This document shows, piece after piece, positions 1 through 11,054 of a stretch of 64,000 nucleotides of DNA. The stretch is taken from contig NC_065538.1 of NCBI RefSeq assembly GCF_932294415.1, positions 74,563,834 to 74,627,833 on the forward strand. The letters are read 5' to 3'. The notes below the pieces were generated by a model, which was not told the origin of the DNA, searched no databases, and saw only the letters and a program-made list of their open reading frames with translations. The number at the start of each line of letters is the position of its first letter. Positions within the stretch are counted from its first letter, which is position 1. The stretch comes from Quercus robur (taxonomy: Eukaryota > Streptophyta > Magnoliopsida > Fagales > Fagaceae). The position numbers and the translations under genes were made by a program.

Positions 1-804
1 ACAGCTAGCCATCTATCGAGCCTTGAAGAGCTGTTCTAGCCCATGGCTCGACAGCAGCTCGACAGATAGGCATCTGTCGAGGTTTATGAAAAACAAAGTT
101 TCAGTTCTATTTTGACTCCAATCTGTGATTGTATGTTTGGGCTTTCTTTTCTCACAACCCTTAACATATAAAATGATTATTTTAAGGACCGTCAAAGGTG
201 ACACAAGTTGCACAAGTGTTGGGCAAAGTTTGTTCAAACAAATTGTGACCAGAGACAGAATTTGCCCTAGTCCATCTTTCTTGTGAACAAGCTGCTGTGT
301 TTGTACATCATAGGGTTTTGTAACCAAAGAGCTTCTCAATCTTCATCATGTGATAAACTGAAGAACTTTGCAGCCAACAACCTTCTCTAATTGGTGATTG
401 AAGTCGCGTACTAGGATCTGCACAATTGGTTAGTCATGTACTAGGAGCTGTGCATTACAAGGAGAGATTGTCACTACAGAACAAGTCCAATTAGGTATTA
501 GAGTAAAGGTTCAACTGTAAGTTGGTATAAAGTACTAGAATTCCTTTACTTGTAACCGCTTGTTTTGATAATAATGTATTCTCGGGAGTGATGTCCTTAA
601 AATCACCTGGTGGGGTTTTTGCCATGTAAGTTTTCCTCATTCATAAACAAATTACCGTATCGATTTATTTTCCACTACATACTTTAATTTATTGATGATT
701 TGTTTGTGCTACCACGCGTTTGCATGTTAATTTGATTAATTAATAAACTTGGTTAATTAAACAATTAATTCATCACAAGGGGTCAATTCATTTTTGGCCT
801 ATCA
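1..804 (+). mobile_element. LTR (3' part), family A, truncated by window edge
   Basis: This stretch matches 5340-6187 along its length at roughly 80% identity by eye. Shared landmarks are the GTTGGTGATTGAAGTCGCG block (near 390 and 5772), TTTACTTGTAA (near 546 and 5927), GGTTTTTGC and TTTGTTTGTGCTACCACGCG. It ends in CCTATCA at 798-804, the same terminus as the complete copy. LINE coding sequence resumes directly at 805, so 804 is a true element end. The left end lies outside the window, so a solo LTR and the 3' LTR of a longer element cannot be told apart. It carries no gene. Confidence 0.8.
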
Positions 805-2092
805 GCGCCAATTCCAAATGAACTAGCAAACCATAATAAAGCCTTCAACTCCTCGAGGATTCTGCAGCACCAACCTTAAAAGGTCAACAAAAGACAAAGC
901 TTGATTTGTTGCATTACGCAACTCGTCAAAGTTAGTACCCCAAGCCACCTTAACATTCTCACAGCCCCAGAATGCATGAATCACAATCTCGGACTCTTTA
1001 TTACAGCTTGTGCAGCTGTTTGAAAGCACCACCTTTCTCCTAGCTAGATTTTCCAAAGTAGGGGAATAACTCAGTACAAGCCCGCCAAGCAAAAGTCTTT
1101 ACTTTATTCGACACTTTCATTCTATAAAGGCCTGACCAAATTTTTCTGTTCACCTCATTGGTTGATCCCAAAGCTGAACCACTACTTTCCATATCACACA
1201 ACAGTTGGTATATGTGCTTCACAGAGTACTGTCCATCCTTGGATTTTGGCCAAATCAAAGTTTCTTCCTGAGATGTCAAACAAAGGGGGATGGACTTAAT
1301 TTTGTGTGCCTCAAACGGCAGAAAACACCTCTCCAACAGATATACATTCCACCAACCCGAATCAGCATCTATGAGGTTTTCTACCTTCGCATCAACAAAT
1401 AGCATGGATGACCTTGCCTAACCCCTCCCCTGGCAGCCAACAATCCTAGTAGATCCGGGCTATTTGGCCATTGCCCACTCTATATCTAGCACCATCAGCA
1501 ATTAAGTATTGTGCCTTAAGGATACTCCGCCAGGCGTTACTTCAGCTGAAAAAATATCACCCAATGGGAAGAACTTAGCCTTAAAAACCCTGTAGAATAG
1601 GGATTCCTTGTCATGAACCAACCGCCACACTTGCTTAGCTAACATGGCATCGTTGAATTTTCTAAGCTCTTTAAAACCCATCCCACCTTCAATTTTTGGC
1701 AAGCACAAAGACTCCCATTTTTTCCAATGAATCTTTCGCCTCTCACCACATTGGCCCCAAAAGAAATTCTTTATCATAACCCCAATCTCATGGCAAAGAC
1801 TCATAGGGAGTTGAAAACAACTCATAGCAAAAGTGGGGATTGCTTGGACAATAGCTTTTAATAACACCTCCCTTCCGACTTGTGACAAGAGTTTCTCCTT
1901 CCACCCTTGGAGTTTCCCCCAAATCCTCTCTTTTATATAAATAAAGCTTTCCTTCTTTTTTCTCCCCACCATCACCAGCAGCCCTAGGTACTTTTCATAC
2001 TCCTTGATTTCCGATACACTGAGGAAATTCTTCAATTCAGTTTTGGTGCTGTAGGACTGATTTCCCAAAGAAGAGATTTGTCTTGGTGCCAT
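805..2092 (-). pseudogene. LINE ORF2 C-terminal part: post-RT region and zf-RVT domain
   Basis: Three minus-strand open pieces join across frame breaks. The piece at 1502-2092 has the usual post-RT text, including KYLGL, GREVLLKAI, FFWG and GGMGFKELRKFN. The piece at 1040-1405 has the segment leading to the zinc-binding domain (IWSGLYRMKVSNKVKTFAWR). The piece at 823-1092 has the zf-RVT cysteine/histidine pattern (NLARRKV, CTSC, then HAFWGC). The sequence then reads into the FIWNWR motif and stops at 805, where the LTR was inserted. RNase H is missing from this copy in the window. Confidence 0.85.
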
Positions 2093-2125
2093 TTATTTTT
2101 TGACCAGATGCTCTCTCATATTGGG

Positions 2126-3119
2126 CTAAGGCAGATAGAATTGCTTGCACATCATCCATCTTTGCACGAAAAAAAAAAAAAAAAAAATCAAACTATCATC
2201 AGCGAAGAATAGATGAGAAATTTGTAAACCATTCTTACAAAGTGAGAAACCCCTAAGATCACCCGCTGCCACGGCTTTTTTGAGCAGTCCATTTAACCCT
2301 TCCAAGCACAACAAAAATAGGTAGGGAGATAGAGGATCGCCTTGGCAAATCTCCCCTATTCGCTTGATGAATCCTCGAGGTACTCCATTGATTAAAATGG
2401 AATATGAGACGGATTTGATTGTTGCCATCACCAGCTCTACCCATCTACCATGAAAACCCATCTTCCACATTAAACTCTCCAAAAAAATTCATTCCACTCT
2501 GTTGTAAGCCTTACTCATATCCAGTTTCATTGTCATATACCCCTCCTTACCCCTTTTTTTTTATCTTCATATGGTGCAGCGTTTCAAAAGCCACCAAGAT
2601 GTTATCCGAGATGGCTTTGTTAGATTGAAAAGCACTCTGGGATTCTGATACAACATAAGGCAAGAGACTTTTCATACGGTTAGCTAACACTTTAGAAATT
2701 AGCTTATATAGAATATTGCACAAAGATATGGGCCTAAAATCAAAAACTCTTTCCAGGTTTTTTAATTTCAGGATAAGGGTGATAAAAGTATGGTTTAGAC
2801 AAGCGGGAATAGTACCTGAATTTAGGCAAGAGAGAATTGCACAAGACATGTCATCACCGATGGAATCCCAATAATGTTGGTAGAAAATAGGGGGCATGCC
2901 ATCCAGCCCCGGCACTTTCAAAGGCGCCATTTGTTTTAAGGCCACATCTACTTCTTGCTTCAAGAAAGGTTTCACCAAATCTGCATTTAATGAATCAGGT
3001 ACTACCTGAGATATTATGGCCAAAACTTCCTCCAATTGACTCAGATTTGAGGTTGAGAAGTGCTCACTGTAATATTCTATAAACAACTGTGCAACATGAT
3101 CACCCTTTTCACATGACAT
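2126..3119 (-). pseudogene. LINE ORF2 reverse transcriptase domain
   Basis: Two overlapping minus-strand pieces (2547-3119 and 2126-2482) cover an RVT_1 domain. Visible landmarks are PGLDGMPPIFYQ, the FRPISLCNILYKLISKVLANR block, SQSAF, the GxCQGDPLSPYLFLL block and the catalytic FADDS box. Between the pieces, near 2485-2550, the expected LDMSKAYNRVEW reads in another frame. Directly after FADDSL a run of about 20 A (2170-2189) on the plus strand has expanded and encodes only Phe, breaking the frame. The enzyme made the cDNA of the LINE; it cannot be functional here. Confidence 0.9.
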
Positions 3120-3531
3120 CTCACTAGAGTTTCTTAGGTGTTTGATACCATTTTTCCTACACCTCTGAAAAGCTTTACCATGAAAGTAATGTGTGTTTTG
3201 GTCCCCTTCTTTAAGCTAATGCAGCTTGGAGCATTGTTGTCAAAGCTTTTCTTCCTTGGTGAGAAGTTCTCTTAACTCAACCTTTAGTTCATGCAAATGG
3301 TTAGCATTACCACTACACACCGCTTCCCTTTTTGCTTCCTTAACCTAATGCTTCTTCTCAGTTAATGCCTAAGATATATTTCCAAAGGATGCCTTACTCC
3401 ATTCTTTCAATTTTGTCTACCAATGTTTCACGCTGGCCTCAACCACAAACATAGGATTAGATGAGAAGAAGGAATTGTCCCAAGCTGCTGCCACAGTGGT
3501 ATGACAAGATTCTTCATTCAACCATACTTGT

Positions 3532-4290
3532 TCAAACCATAATTGACAAGATTCTTTGGATTTGGATAGGCACCCCCTCCATTTGAATGCTTAAATGCTT
3601 ATGATTCGAGAAGACCGTATTGAGGTGTGTGACTGAATACCCCGAGAAAAGAGAAATCCACTCAGTATTAGCTACTGCCCTATCTAGACGCTCCCACACC
3701 ATAACTCCCCCTGTCAACCTCTTACACCAGCTAAATTTTTTTCTAGTGAAACCCAAATCTGCAAACCCACATTCATCCAAGGCCTCACAAAAATCCTTCA
3801 TCTAAGATTCTGGTCTTGCTCTGCCACCTTTCTTTTCATAAGACTTAACAATCTCGTTGAAATCACCCGCACATAACCACGGTAAGGAAAGAATATGGTT
3901 TAGATATTTTAGAATACTTCAGGATTCATGGTGCCTATGAGTCTCGGGGTTCCCATAAAAGCCCGTGAATCTCCAAGAGTTAACCTTGCCTGAATTGATC
4001 ACTGCATCGATGTGATTAAGCGAGGAGGAGACCACCTTGACATCAAATTCAAATTTCCACAATAGAGCTAAACCGCCCCCCCCCCCCCCTGATTGATTTT
4101 TGAGACAACAAATTTCTTATCAAAAACAAAATTCTTCAAAAGAAACTTTAGCCTAGCTTCATCCAACCATGTCTCAACTAAAAACATGACCGCAGGATCT
4201 TGTGCCCGGATTAAATTCCCGAGCTCTCGAATTGTCTATGGATTCCCAAGCCCACGACAATTCCAAACTAGGAAACTCATGGCTCTTGGC
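3532..4290 (-). pseudogene. LINE ORF2 endonuclease domain
   Basis: The minus strand reads as an apurinic-like endonuclease (exo/endo/phosphatase fold). It begins WNCRGLGNP, then a stop, TIRELGNLIRAQDPAVMFLVETW, later WRFTGFYGNPE, then PWLCAGDFNEI, and finally the stretch 3532-3801 with CGFADLGFTRKKFSW, WERLDRAVAN and a final SNHKHLSIQ. In this family the endonuclease nicks target DNA to prime reverse transcription. A C tract at 4077-4090 interrupts it, and there are stops at GNP*, HHES* and RPES*. The linker between this domain and the RT (3120-3531) is readable but full of stops. Confidence 0.85.
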
Positions 4291-4399
4291 AGGGCTGATG
4301 ATCAGTCCCACCCGATAAAACAATGCTTCCTAAATCCAATTAAGAAACCATACGTCGTTTGCTAGGTAACTCATTTGTATCTTGCAGTAAGGAAAAGGG

Positions 4400-5154
4400 C
4401 CGTTTGGAAGAAGAGTGTGTGACCTGAGAGGATTCTGAACCAAGACTTGAACGAGCTAGCCTTTTCCAGGTACCAAATTGAGGCAAAGAAATATTAGCCA
4501 GAATTGGGACCTCTATCAATGTGGAATTTTGGAACTGATCAGATGTAGGATGATTAAGAATAGCACGTGAGTGGGGGGGAGGGGTGGGTCATGGTGCATC
4601 ATGGGCTGAATAATTACATGGAATAGACCCTCCTACACTTGCGTGGCTAGGAGAATCAAATATGAATATCTCTGCATCAATCTCCTTTAATTTTTCCAAA
4701 AAAATATCCCTAGCATTACTCTGATCCTAAAATGTAGGAGTAACCAAATCTGAATGAAGTGTTGACTTAGATATATTAGGAATAGAATTTGGAATTATCT
4801 CATGTGAAATTCCCTCCATGCCAACTTGGGAATTTGAATTTGAAAAGGACTCTACATTAATATCACCCCCATATTGCGCCTTTTCCTTAACAGGTTACTC
4901 CATCAGTGTTCCTGAATTTACAACCTCCTCTACCATTGTTTCCCATGGTAGTTTATTTTGTCGCGAAAACCGATCCTCATAATAGCCGAGTATGTAAATA
5001 ACATCTTTACCGGCAAAACTATATGGTGCAGCTCATAAACTTGGCCCAAATTGTTGATTCTCAGTCTTGAGGGTGCCCTTACTATTGATCCACAATCCAC
5101 AATTTTTGTCGTCATGACTTAGACAACCACACCAGTAGCACAAATTCGGTAAAC
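4400..5154 (-). pseudogene. LINE ORF1, zinc-knuckle half
   Basis: On the minus strand the sequence directly left of the LTR boundary reads ERLPNLCYWCGCLSHDDKNC, a CX2CX4HX4C zinc knuckle. A low-complexity tail follows, down to about 4400, ending near PSKRRMVS, a common end region for plant LINE ORF1. This protein binds element RNA. Several in-frame stops are present. It is the direct continuation of the DUF4283 half at 6188-6772, from which it is separated by the LTR at 5160-6187. Confidence 0.8.
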
Positions 5155-5159
5155 GCTCA

Positions 5160-6187
5160 TGTTAAGACATATGTGTTTCACATTAAGAACATATGTCATA
5201 ATTTTATGTAATTGGCTTATCCTTTGACAAAACGCATTTTACTTGTATTTGGGTAGATTTAGGATGTGTTTAAATACTTCAAGAAACCATGTTTCAAGAT
5301 CAAGTGTTGAAGCCTTCAAGTCTATCCAAGAAAACAAGTTGATAGTGCAAATTCATTAAAGCTCGACAGCTGTATCTATCGAGATTAAGAAAGCTGTTCA
5401 ACATTCGTTATGCTTGACACATGCTCAATAGTTGCTCAACACTTCCTATCTGTCGAGGTTTAAGATTTTCAGAATTCAAATCTGATTTTTCTTGGGATCT
5501 GTGAATTTGTCTTTGGGCTTTCTTTTCTCCTAACCCTTAACATAGAAAAGGATTGTTTTAAAGGTCGTCAAAGTGTTCACAAGTTACACAAACTTTGAGC
5601 AAACTCTTTTCAAGCAAATTGTGACTGGAGACGAAATTCTTGCCCTAGTTCATCTCGTTTCTCTTAAAGAAATTGTTGTGTATGTGCACCATAAGGTTTT
5701 GTGACCAAGCATTTTCTTGATCTTCATCGTGTTGATGAACTGAAGAACTTTGCAACCAACAACCTTCTTAGTTGGTGATTGAAGTCGCGTACTGGGATCT
5801 GCGCAATTGATTAGTCACGTACTTGAGAGTCGTGCATCTGAAAGGGGAACTATCACTACAAAAAAAGTCCAATTGGATATTGGGATAAGTATTCAACTGT
5901 AGGTTGGTAAGGTACTTGGGATTCATTTACTTGTAATCGCTTGTTGTGATAATAGTAGAGTTTCGAGAGTGGTAACTTGAAAATCATTCGATGAGGTTTT
6001 TGCTGTTAGATTTTCCCCATTCGTAAACAAATCACCATGTTATTTATTTTTCGCTGCATTATTAGTTTATTGGTGATTTGTTTGTGCTACCACGCGTTTG
6101 CATGATAAATTAATTAATTAATTAATAACTTGACTAATTAATTAATTAATTTCTATCATAAGGGATTATTCAGTTTGTGGCCTATCA
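5160..6187 (+). mobile_element. Solo LTR, family A, inserted in LINE ORF1
   Basis: The element begins TGTTAAGACATA at 5160 and ends CCTATCA at 6187 (1028 bases, TG..CA). It is flanked by GCTCA (5155-5159) and GCTTA (6188-6192), a 5-base target-site duplication with one change. Removing the insert rejoins the LINE ORF1 reading FKY-ERLPN in frame on the minus strand, so the boundaries are exact. It has no internal coding sequence, so it is a solo LTR left by recombination. It is related to 1-804, in the same orientation. Confidence 0.92.
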
Positions 6188-6772
6188 GCTTATACTTGAA
6201 GGAGACCCAAGACTTACCTCCTCCTTCGAGAGTGATAACACTTCCCTGGCACAAAGGCAGAGTTAAATCAAGAGTTACTTGAACCCTCATGAAGTGACCC
6301 CCTTCATCATCCACTGCCCCTAATGATTTTTGCACCTCTCCAATAATGTCACATAAACACTCAGCCATTTGCTTCGTCATGTACCTGAAGGGTATGTCAT
6401 GAACCTGCACCCAAAATGTAGCCTTGTTAAAAATTAATTCATGTGTAAGGGATTTGCCATCATACCTTTGAATAACTACTATGTATTTGTCGAAACTCCA
6501 AGGCTGATTTTTGATGATGTGATCCACATCAGATAGGTTATCAAAAACAAATAGGACTTTGTGATCTCCAAGGCGCCTAATATTAAAACCGTTGGTGGAC
6601 CTCCACAGCTGTTTGAACATTTTAGCCACCGCATCCATTATCAAAAAACGTGGGGTTAGAAACTTGGTAGCCAACATGTACTCTCCTGTACAATGATCAA
6701 TCCACAAGGTGTAGCCCGTTTGTTCTTTTTCAGATAGAAAAAGTTTATCTCAGGGGCTGCTAGGTCTTCCAT
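6188..6772 (-). pseudogene. LINE ORF1, DUF4283 half
   Basis: A likely start is MEDLAAPE at 6772 (minus). After a frameshift near 6710-6740 the frame reads WIDHCTGEYMLATKFLTPR, then the DUF4283 core: MFKQLWRSTNGFNIRRLG, LFVFDNLSDVDHIIKNQPWSFDKYIVVIQRY, FWVQVHDIPFRYMTKQMAECLCDIIGEV and WVSFKY. This domain is the usual N-terminal part of plant LINE ORF1 and of related Zn-knuckle proteins. The reading is cut at 6188 by the solo LTR. Upstream, 6775-6950 is A/G-rich and may be the element's 5' UTR. Confidence 0.85.
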
Positions 6773-6950
6773 GATGAGAAAAGATGCACCCCTAACAAAG
6801 AATAGCCAAAAAAGTGTGGAGGAAAAATGAGGTAAAAGAAAAAAGAGAGTAGACTGTTTCCCAAGACCCCAGAAAAAAATTAAAAAAAAAAAAAAAAAAA
6901 TCCCCCTAAACTCGAGAAGCACCAATGGTGTCCCAAGAGAAACAAAGAGA

Positions 6951-8024
6951 TGCCGAAGACAACAGCATAGGAGACTACAAGAAGAAAAACAGGAAAACAC
7001 TCCTTACTCACGTAAAGGACAAACACTTCTACTGCCTAAGAGAAGACGGAAGGAACCCACACTTGCTTAGAGACAGAGACAATCGCAATCCTTACTCAAA
7101 AACAAACAACTTAGTTCTTCAAAAAAAAAAAAATTTATATCGACAAAAGTTATATATACTAGTAAGTATAATTTGATCCTAACTCAATTTAATCATCTTT
7201 TTTCAAGTCTATTATGCTATGCCGATGTGAGTTTCATATTTTGTAAAGTTAACACATTATCAAGTTATGTAACACTCACAAAAGTTATACTAGATATTAT
7301 CAAACTAACTCAATTACGCAAACCACTCAGTGACTCACATGAGAATTTTTTTTTTTTTTTTTTTTTTTCACAAATGCATATTTTTTCAAGACTATCATCT
7401 TGTAAGACATGTGGATTTCTTATTCTATAAAGCAAAACAAATCAATTATGCATCCTTCTCGTTTTATATATTTAAATATTCCTCCTTTTTGTTACTGTAA
7501 TTTGGATTAATATTCAAATTTTGTTAACGAGTAAGCCCAAAGATTTGCTTGAAAAGGGGAAGGAAATAGCCTAACCCACCTAACTTTTTGTTTTTTATTT
7601 ATTGACTTAAAACGTTAGAAATTTTTTTAATGAAAGAATATAAGGTACAAGGTGTACAACTTATTTGACCAAATACTCCACTACCGAATGGGGGCCAAAT
7701 GAATTGCATGCAAAACTATCTCAAAGTGCCTTAAAATATATCTATAAACCAATTGTATATCCACAGCGTCCTTAAGCAAGCTGGGTGTTCCTTTGGGGCT
7801 CATTAGCAAGAATACCGAGCTGGATCTTCTGAGTTATTCTTTCTCCATTTTCAGCCGAAATTGGAGTTTAATATTTCTTTCGAAGCCTAACCTTCGTTTA
7901 CTTGACTCTGATAGGCCGTTGAATTAGACCACTCCACTAATAGTAAGGACTAAGGAGCGTTAGAATATATGCAATTTAATTCTTTTTCAACCAAACACGT
8001 TATCTTTTCGTCTCCAATCTTCTC
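6951..8024. other. Gene-free spacer upstream of the STIG1-like gene
   Basis: No coding region is supported. It holds poly(A) at about 7121-7133 and poly(T) at about 7347-7368. AT-rich sequence follows up to the promoter of the gene at 8168. The part nearest 6951 may be LINE 5' UTR. Confidence 0.6.
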
Positions 8025-8032
8025 TATAAATA
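8025..8032 (+). promoter_or_regulatory. TATA box of the STIG1-like gene
   Basis: TATAAATA lies 136 bases before the start codon. Transcription would start near 8055-8065, giving a CT-rich 5' leader of roughly 100 bases, typical of plant genes. Confidence 0.65.
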
Positions 8033-8167
8033 CTTCTATTCCTCCCTCCATTCTTTCCATCCTAAGCATTCAGACCTTTTACCCTTTATTCTTCATTTAG
8101 TTCATTCCCACTTCCATCCATATAATCTCTCTATCTCTCTTTCTTACACAAACACACACCCAAAAAC

Positions 8168-8596
8168 ATGAATTCCCTAATGCTATTCTTTGTCCTGGTC
8201 AATCTCATGGCTTTGTTCATTACTCTTTCCGCCACAACATCTAACAATGAACAATTCCTTAACGAGGATGATGAAACTCAAGAAGCAATTTCTCTCCGAC
8301 GGACTAGCCGGTTTCTAGCTCAGAAAAATGCCCGAGTTGTCATGACATGTGACAAGTACCCTAGAGTTTGTCATGCCAAAGGCAGCCCGGGGCGAGATTG
8401 TTGTAAGAAGAAATGTGTGAATGTGTTAACAGACAGGCTCAATTGTGGGAAGTGTGGGAAGAAATGTAAGTACTCAGAGATTTGTTGCAAAGGTGAGTGT
8501 GTAAACCCCAGGTCCAACAAAAAGTATTGTGGAAGTTGTGGCAACAAGTGCGAGAAAGGGAATGTATGCGTATATGGGATGTGCAGCTATGCTTAA
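8168..8596 (+). CDS. STIG1-like secreted cysteine-rich protein
   Basis: A single-exon gene for 142 residues. Residues 1 to about 22 form a signal peptide (MNSLMLFFVLVNLMALFITL). A variable, partly acidic stretch follows to about residue 60. The C-terminal 80 residues hold 16 cysteines in the STIG1 pattern: two DCC/ICC pairs, CGKCGKKC, CGSCGNKC and the family-typical end GMCSYA. In tomato and tobacco, STIG1 is secreted onto the stigma, binds phosphatidylinositol 3-phosphate and a pollen receptor kinase, and promotes pollen tube growth; many STIG1-like paralogues are expressed elsewhere. The family call is secure; the stigma role is inferred. The gene has its own TATA box at 8025 and a poly(A) signal at 8726. 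Solo LTRs and LINE debris surround it, but the frame is undamaged and the length is normal for the family. The start is the first ATG after the TATA box. Confidence 0.9.
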   Translation: MNSLMLFFVLVNLMALFITLSATTSNNEQFLNEDDETQEAISLRRTSRFLAQKNARVVMTCDKYPRVCHAKGSPGRDCCKKKCVNVLTDRLNCGKCGKKCKYSEICCKGECVNPRSNKKYCGSCGNKCEKGNVCVYGMCSYA

Positions 8597-8725
8597 AGTT
8601 AAAGATGAAAAACCAACTTCAAACCAATCAGGATCAACTAGTTGTGCAGCAAGCTAGCTATACTAGAATATTAATGTGTTTCATTATACTTATACCTATA
8701 GATGAATTTGTTAATGTGTGTGACT

Positions 8726-8731
8726 AATAAA
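8726..8731 (+). terminator. Poly(A) signal of the STIG1-like gene
   Basis: AATAAA lies 130 bases after the stop codon. The 3' end would fall before the solo LTR that begins at 8911. Confidence 0.5.
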
Positions 8732-8910
8732 GGCGAACCATCACCAATATTTGAAGGCTATTGCCGTTGGTAATGATTCTTTTCATTAATTTCTGTAAAG
8801 AGCTATTTGTTCATTCGATATTCTTGATTTGGTGTAAGTTGTAAGGTTGCTTTTGAATTAATTCAAGTAATTATTTTTAGTTTTATAAGATAATTCCTGT
8901 CAATCATATA

Positions 8911-9732
8911 TGTATGTTTTTAGATCCCTTAAAACACAATTAGATTAACCTAGTTAATTAGCCAAGTTATTACTTAGTCCAAATTCCAGATCTAGGTTAT
9001 CAGAATCAAACAATCATATCATGCATAGCAGCGGAAATATAAATAACACAATGATATGATGACCTAGGAAACCAAACCGGTAAAAATCTGGAGAGGATTT
9101 AATCTAGCTATCCTCAAGGTAAACCTGAATCCACTATGAAAGAATTGAAGTTTTACAATAGGACTTAAACTACTAACATCCTATTGCTACTCACCAGTAA
9201 AAACTTACTGACATGACCATGTGCAAGCTCCGAGACCATGGACTCCTTCTTTCTTGAATTCTCCAGCAAGTACAAGCACACCCGCTTGTGTTTCTTTAAG
9301 CTTCTATGGCAGCAACTGAATGATCATCAAGTTCTTGAACGAATCTCCTTCTTGATAATCCTAAGCTTGTGTAAAGGAAAACTCCTCACAAATCTCACAA
9401 AAGATTTACACAAACAGCAATATGAGCAACATCTAAAACGTGGCTAGTGTTTGCCTTATATACATAGGATAAAAACATAAAACCCTAAACGTTTTAATGA
9501 ACTAGAGCTGAGTTGGAACTCTGCAAAAAAACGCATTCTGCCCGAATTTTGATCGATTGAAATAGGCCAAAATGCACTATTCATTTTGCATCTGCTTGAA
9601 TCCAACTTTACATAAAAGACACAACTTTGAGCAAGTCTAAACAAGACTAAACAACCTGTTTTGATCATGGTTTGCCAACAATACACATTAGAGTTCTAAA
9701 TACATTAGTTCCTAAGTCTTTAGAACCTAATA
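8911..9732 (-). mobile_element. Solo LTR, family B, minus orientation
   Basis: It is 822 bases long and the reverse complement of 12022-12863. On the minus strand it starts (TA)TTAGGTTCTAAAGACTT near 9732 and ends AAAAACATACA at 8911. The terminal TG has mutated to TA. The 5-base duplication ATATA flanks it exactly (8906-8910 and 9733-9737). Shared internal landmarks with the other copy are the TTGGCAAACCATGATCAAAAC block and the GGTTTCCT / ATCATATCATT blocks. It holds no internal genes. Confidence 0.9.
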
Positions 9733-9737
9733 ATATA

Positions 9738-11050
9738 TTCAATCATTATAGTACACTGTCATTTCAATTTGCAAGGCGGGTTAGCAATAAGTTTGAAAAA
9801 TTCGCAGATTCAAAGGTTGTTTTCATGCTATGATCGACGATGAAGCCATGCCTCACCCTCCACTATTGTAAATGATGAAACCAAGATTGCATTTATGATT
9901 TTAACACAGTATTATTTCGGTACGTGCTAGTCACAACCTCTACAAGCCAAATGAAGAATTTTATACTCCTATTGACATATTTTAGACATCAATTTGGACT
10001 ACAAATGAGTTTCACACAAATAGTAACTCATTGTCTACTTCTATGTATGTTTACTACAAAAGTTGGCAAGCAACAGACGAACACAAATCATCTTGTTCCA
10101 TTTTTTGTATTTTATTATATACTTTACCAGTCAAAGTATGTCGTGTTTGGTTTTTTTTTTTTTTTTTTGAATAGTGTTTGATTATTTTTAATTTTAGTTA
10201 TTTTATAAATAAAATCAAATAAACACATGATAAATTGTAATTGGTGAAACATAAAAGTGTGACAAAAAAGTTGTTTTTGCAATAGTATATATGAGCAGGT
10301 CCCCATATATATTTTATTTGTTAAAAAAAAAATGTAGAGAGAAGTGACCCGTGTAGCTTCCCTACTTGAGTATGACTATAGTAAGTCTCCATATTAATTA
10401 TGATAAGAATTTGACTTATGGCTCGTTGAATTTAGCGTGTAGTGCACTGTGGAGACGATTTTAAAGTAAGAGTTTTAACCATTAAACTAACCTAGTTGCC
10501 CAATCCATGTGCACCAAGTGGTCTAGGGGCCATTTAGTGGGCCGTACTAATCATATTTTTGGAACTAGATAGCTGCCGGGCTCCAGTGCTCAACCTTGGT
10601 GTGATTAATTTCTTCCCCTAATCACGTTTGGGGGCTGACCGTATCAAACTATAATCACACTTTCCATCCTTCACTTATTTTAGGATTTGTTTACTCGATT
10701 TTTGTTTTCTTGCAACAAAGGAAAGAGAGATCTGAATTCAGTTTCTCCTAATTAAGGCGTATGAATAGTGTTATAACCACAAGACTTTTAGTAGGATGTC
10801 TTTATTTTGTTGAAGATTCGTTTACTAGGATCTCGTATTTAGTATTTAAATCTTCATATTCAAAAGTTTGGACCCACCCCCCCCCCCCCCCTCCCCCAAA
10901 AAAAAAAAAAAAAAACTCTTGGATCTTCATATGATTGCCAATCTATTTCTTATATTTCTAATATGAACAATATTTTGTTAAAATGGTCTATTTTAGCCAC
11001 CAACAGAGATAGGAGAGGCCATGGTATCTCTTTCTCTAACCTATGAATGC
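9738..11050. other. Gene-free spacer between family B LTRs, left part
   Basis: No gene is supported. It contains poly(T) near 10150-10168 and a composite C-tract followed by an A-tract at about 10874-10914. The rest is unique-looking AT-rich sequence. Confidence 0.5.
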
Positions 11051-11054
11051 TACT

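Larger units (their letters stand above)
805..6950 (-). mobile_element. Degenerate L1-type LINE retrotransposon
   Basis: Read on the minus strand this is a plant L1-type non-LTR retrotransposon. In order it holds: ORF1 start near 6772, DUF4283 domain (6188-6705), CCHC zinc knuckle (about 5100-5140), APE-type endonuclease (3532-4290), reverse transcriptase (2126-3119), the conserved post-RT region (1502-2092) and the zf-RVT zinc-binding domain (823-1100). The RNase H region and poly(A) end would lie left of 805 and are cut off by the family A LTR. Several stop codons and frameshifts show that it is dead. The 5' limit is uncertain; the GA-rich stretch to about 6950-7100 may be its 5' UTR. Confidence 0.88.

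Noticed and set aside
13..339. Minus-strand open frame of 108 codons
   Set aside because: It lies within the family A LTR and has no recognisable domain.
4077..4090. C tract as an i-motif or regulatory site
   Set aside because: It lies in dead LINE endonuclease sequence, so it is more simply a tract expansion.
8497..8727. Open frame overlapping the end of the STIG1-like gene
   Set aside because: Out-of-frame shadow of the Cys-rich coding sequence, with no independent support.
9238..9686. Two open frames of 69 and 76 codons
   Set aside because: Both fall wholly inside the family B solo LTR at 8911-9732.
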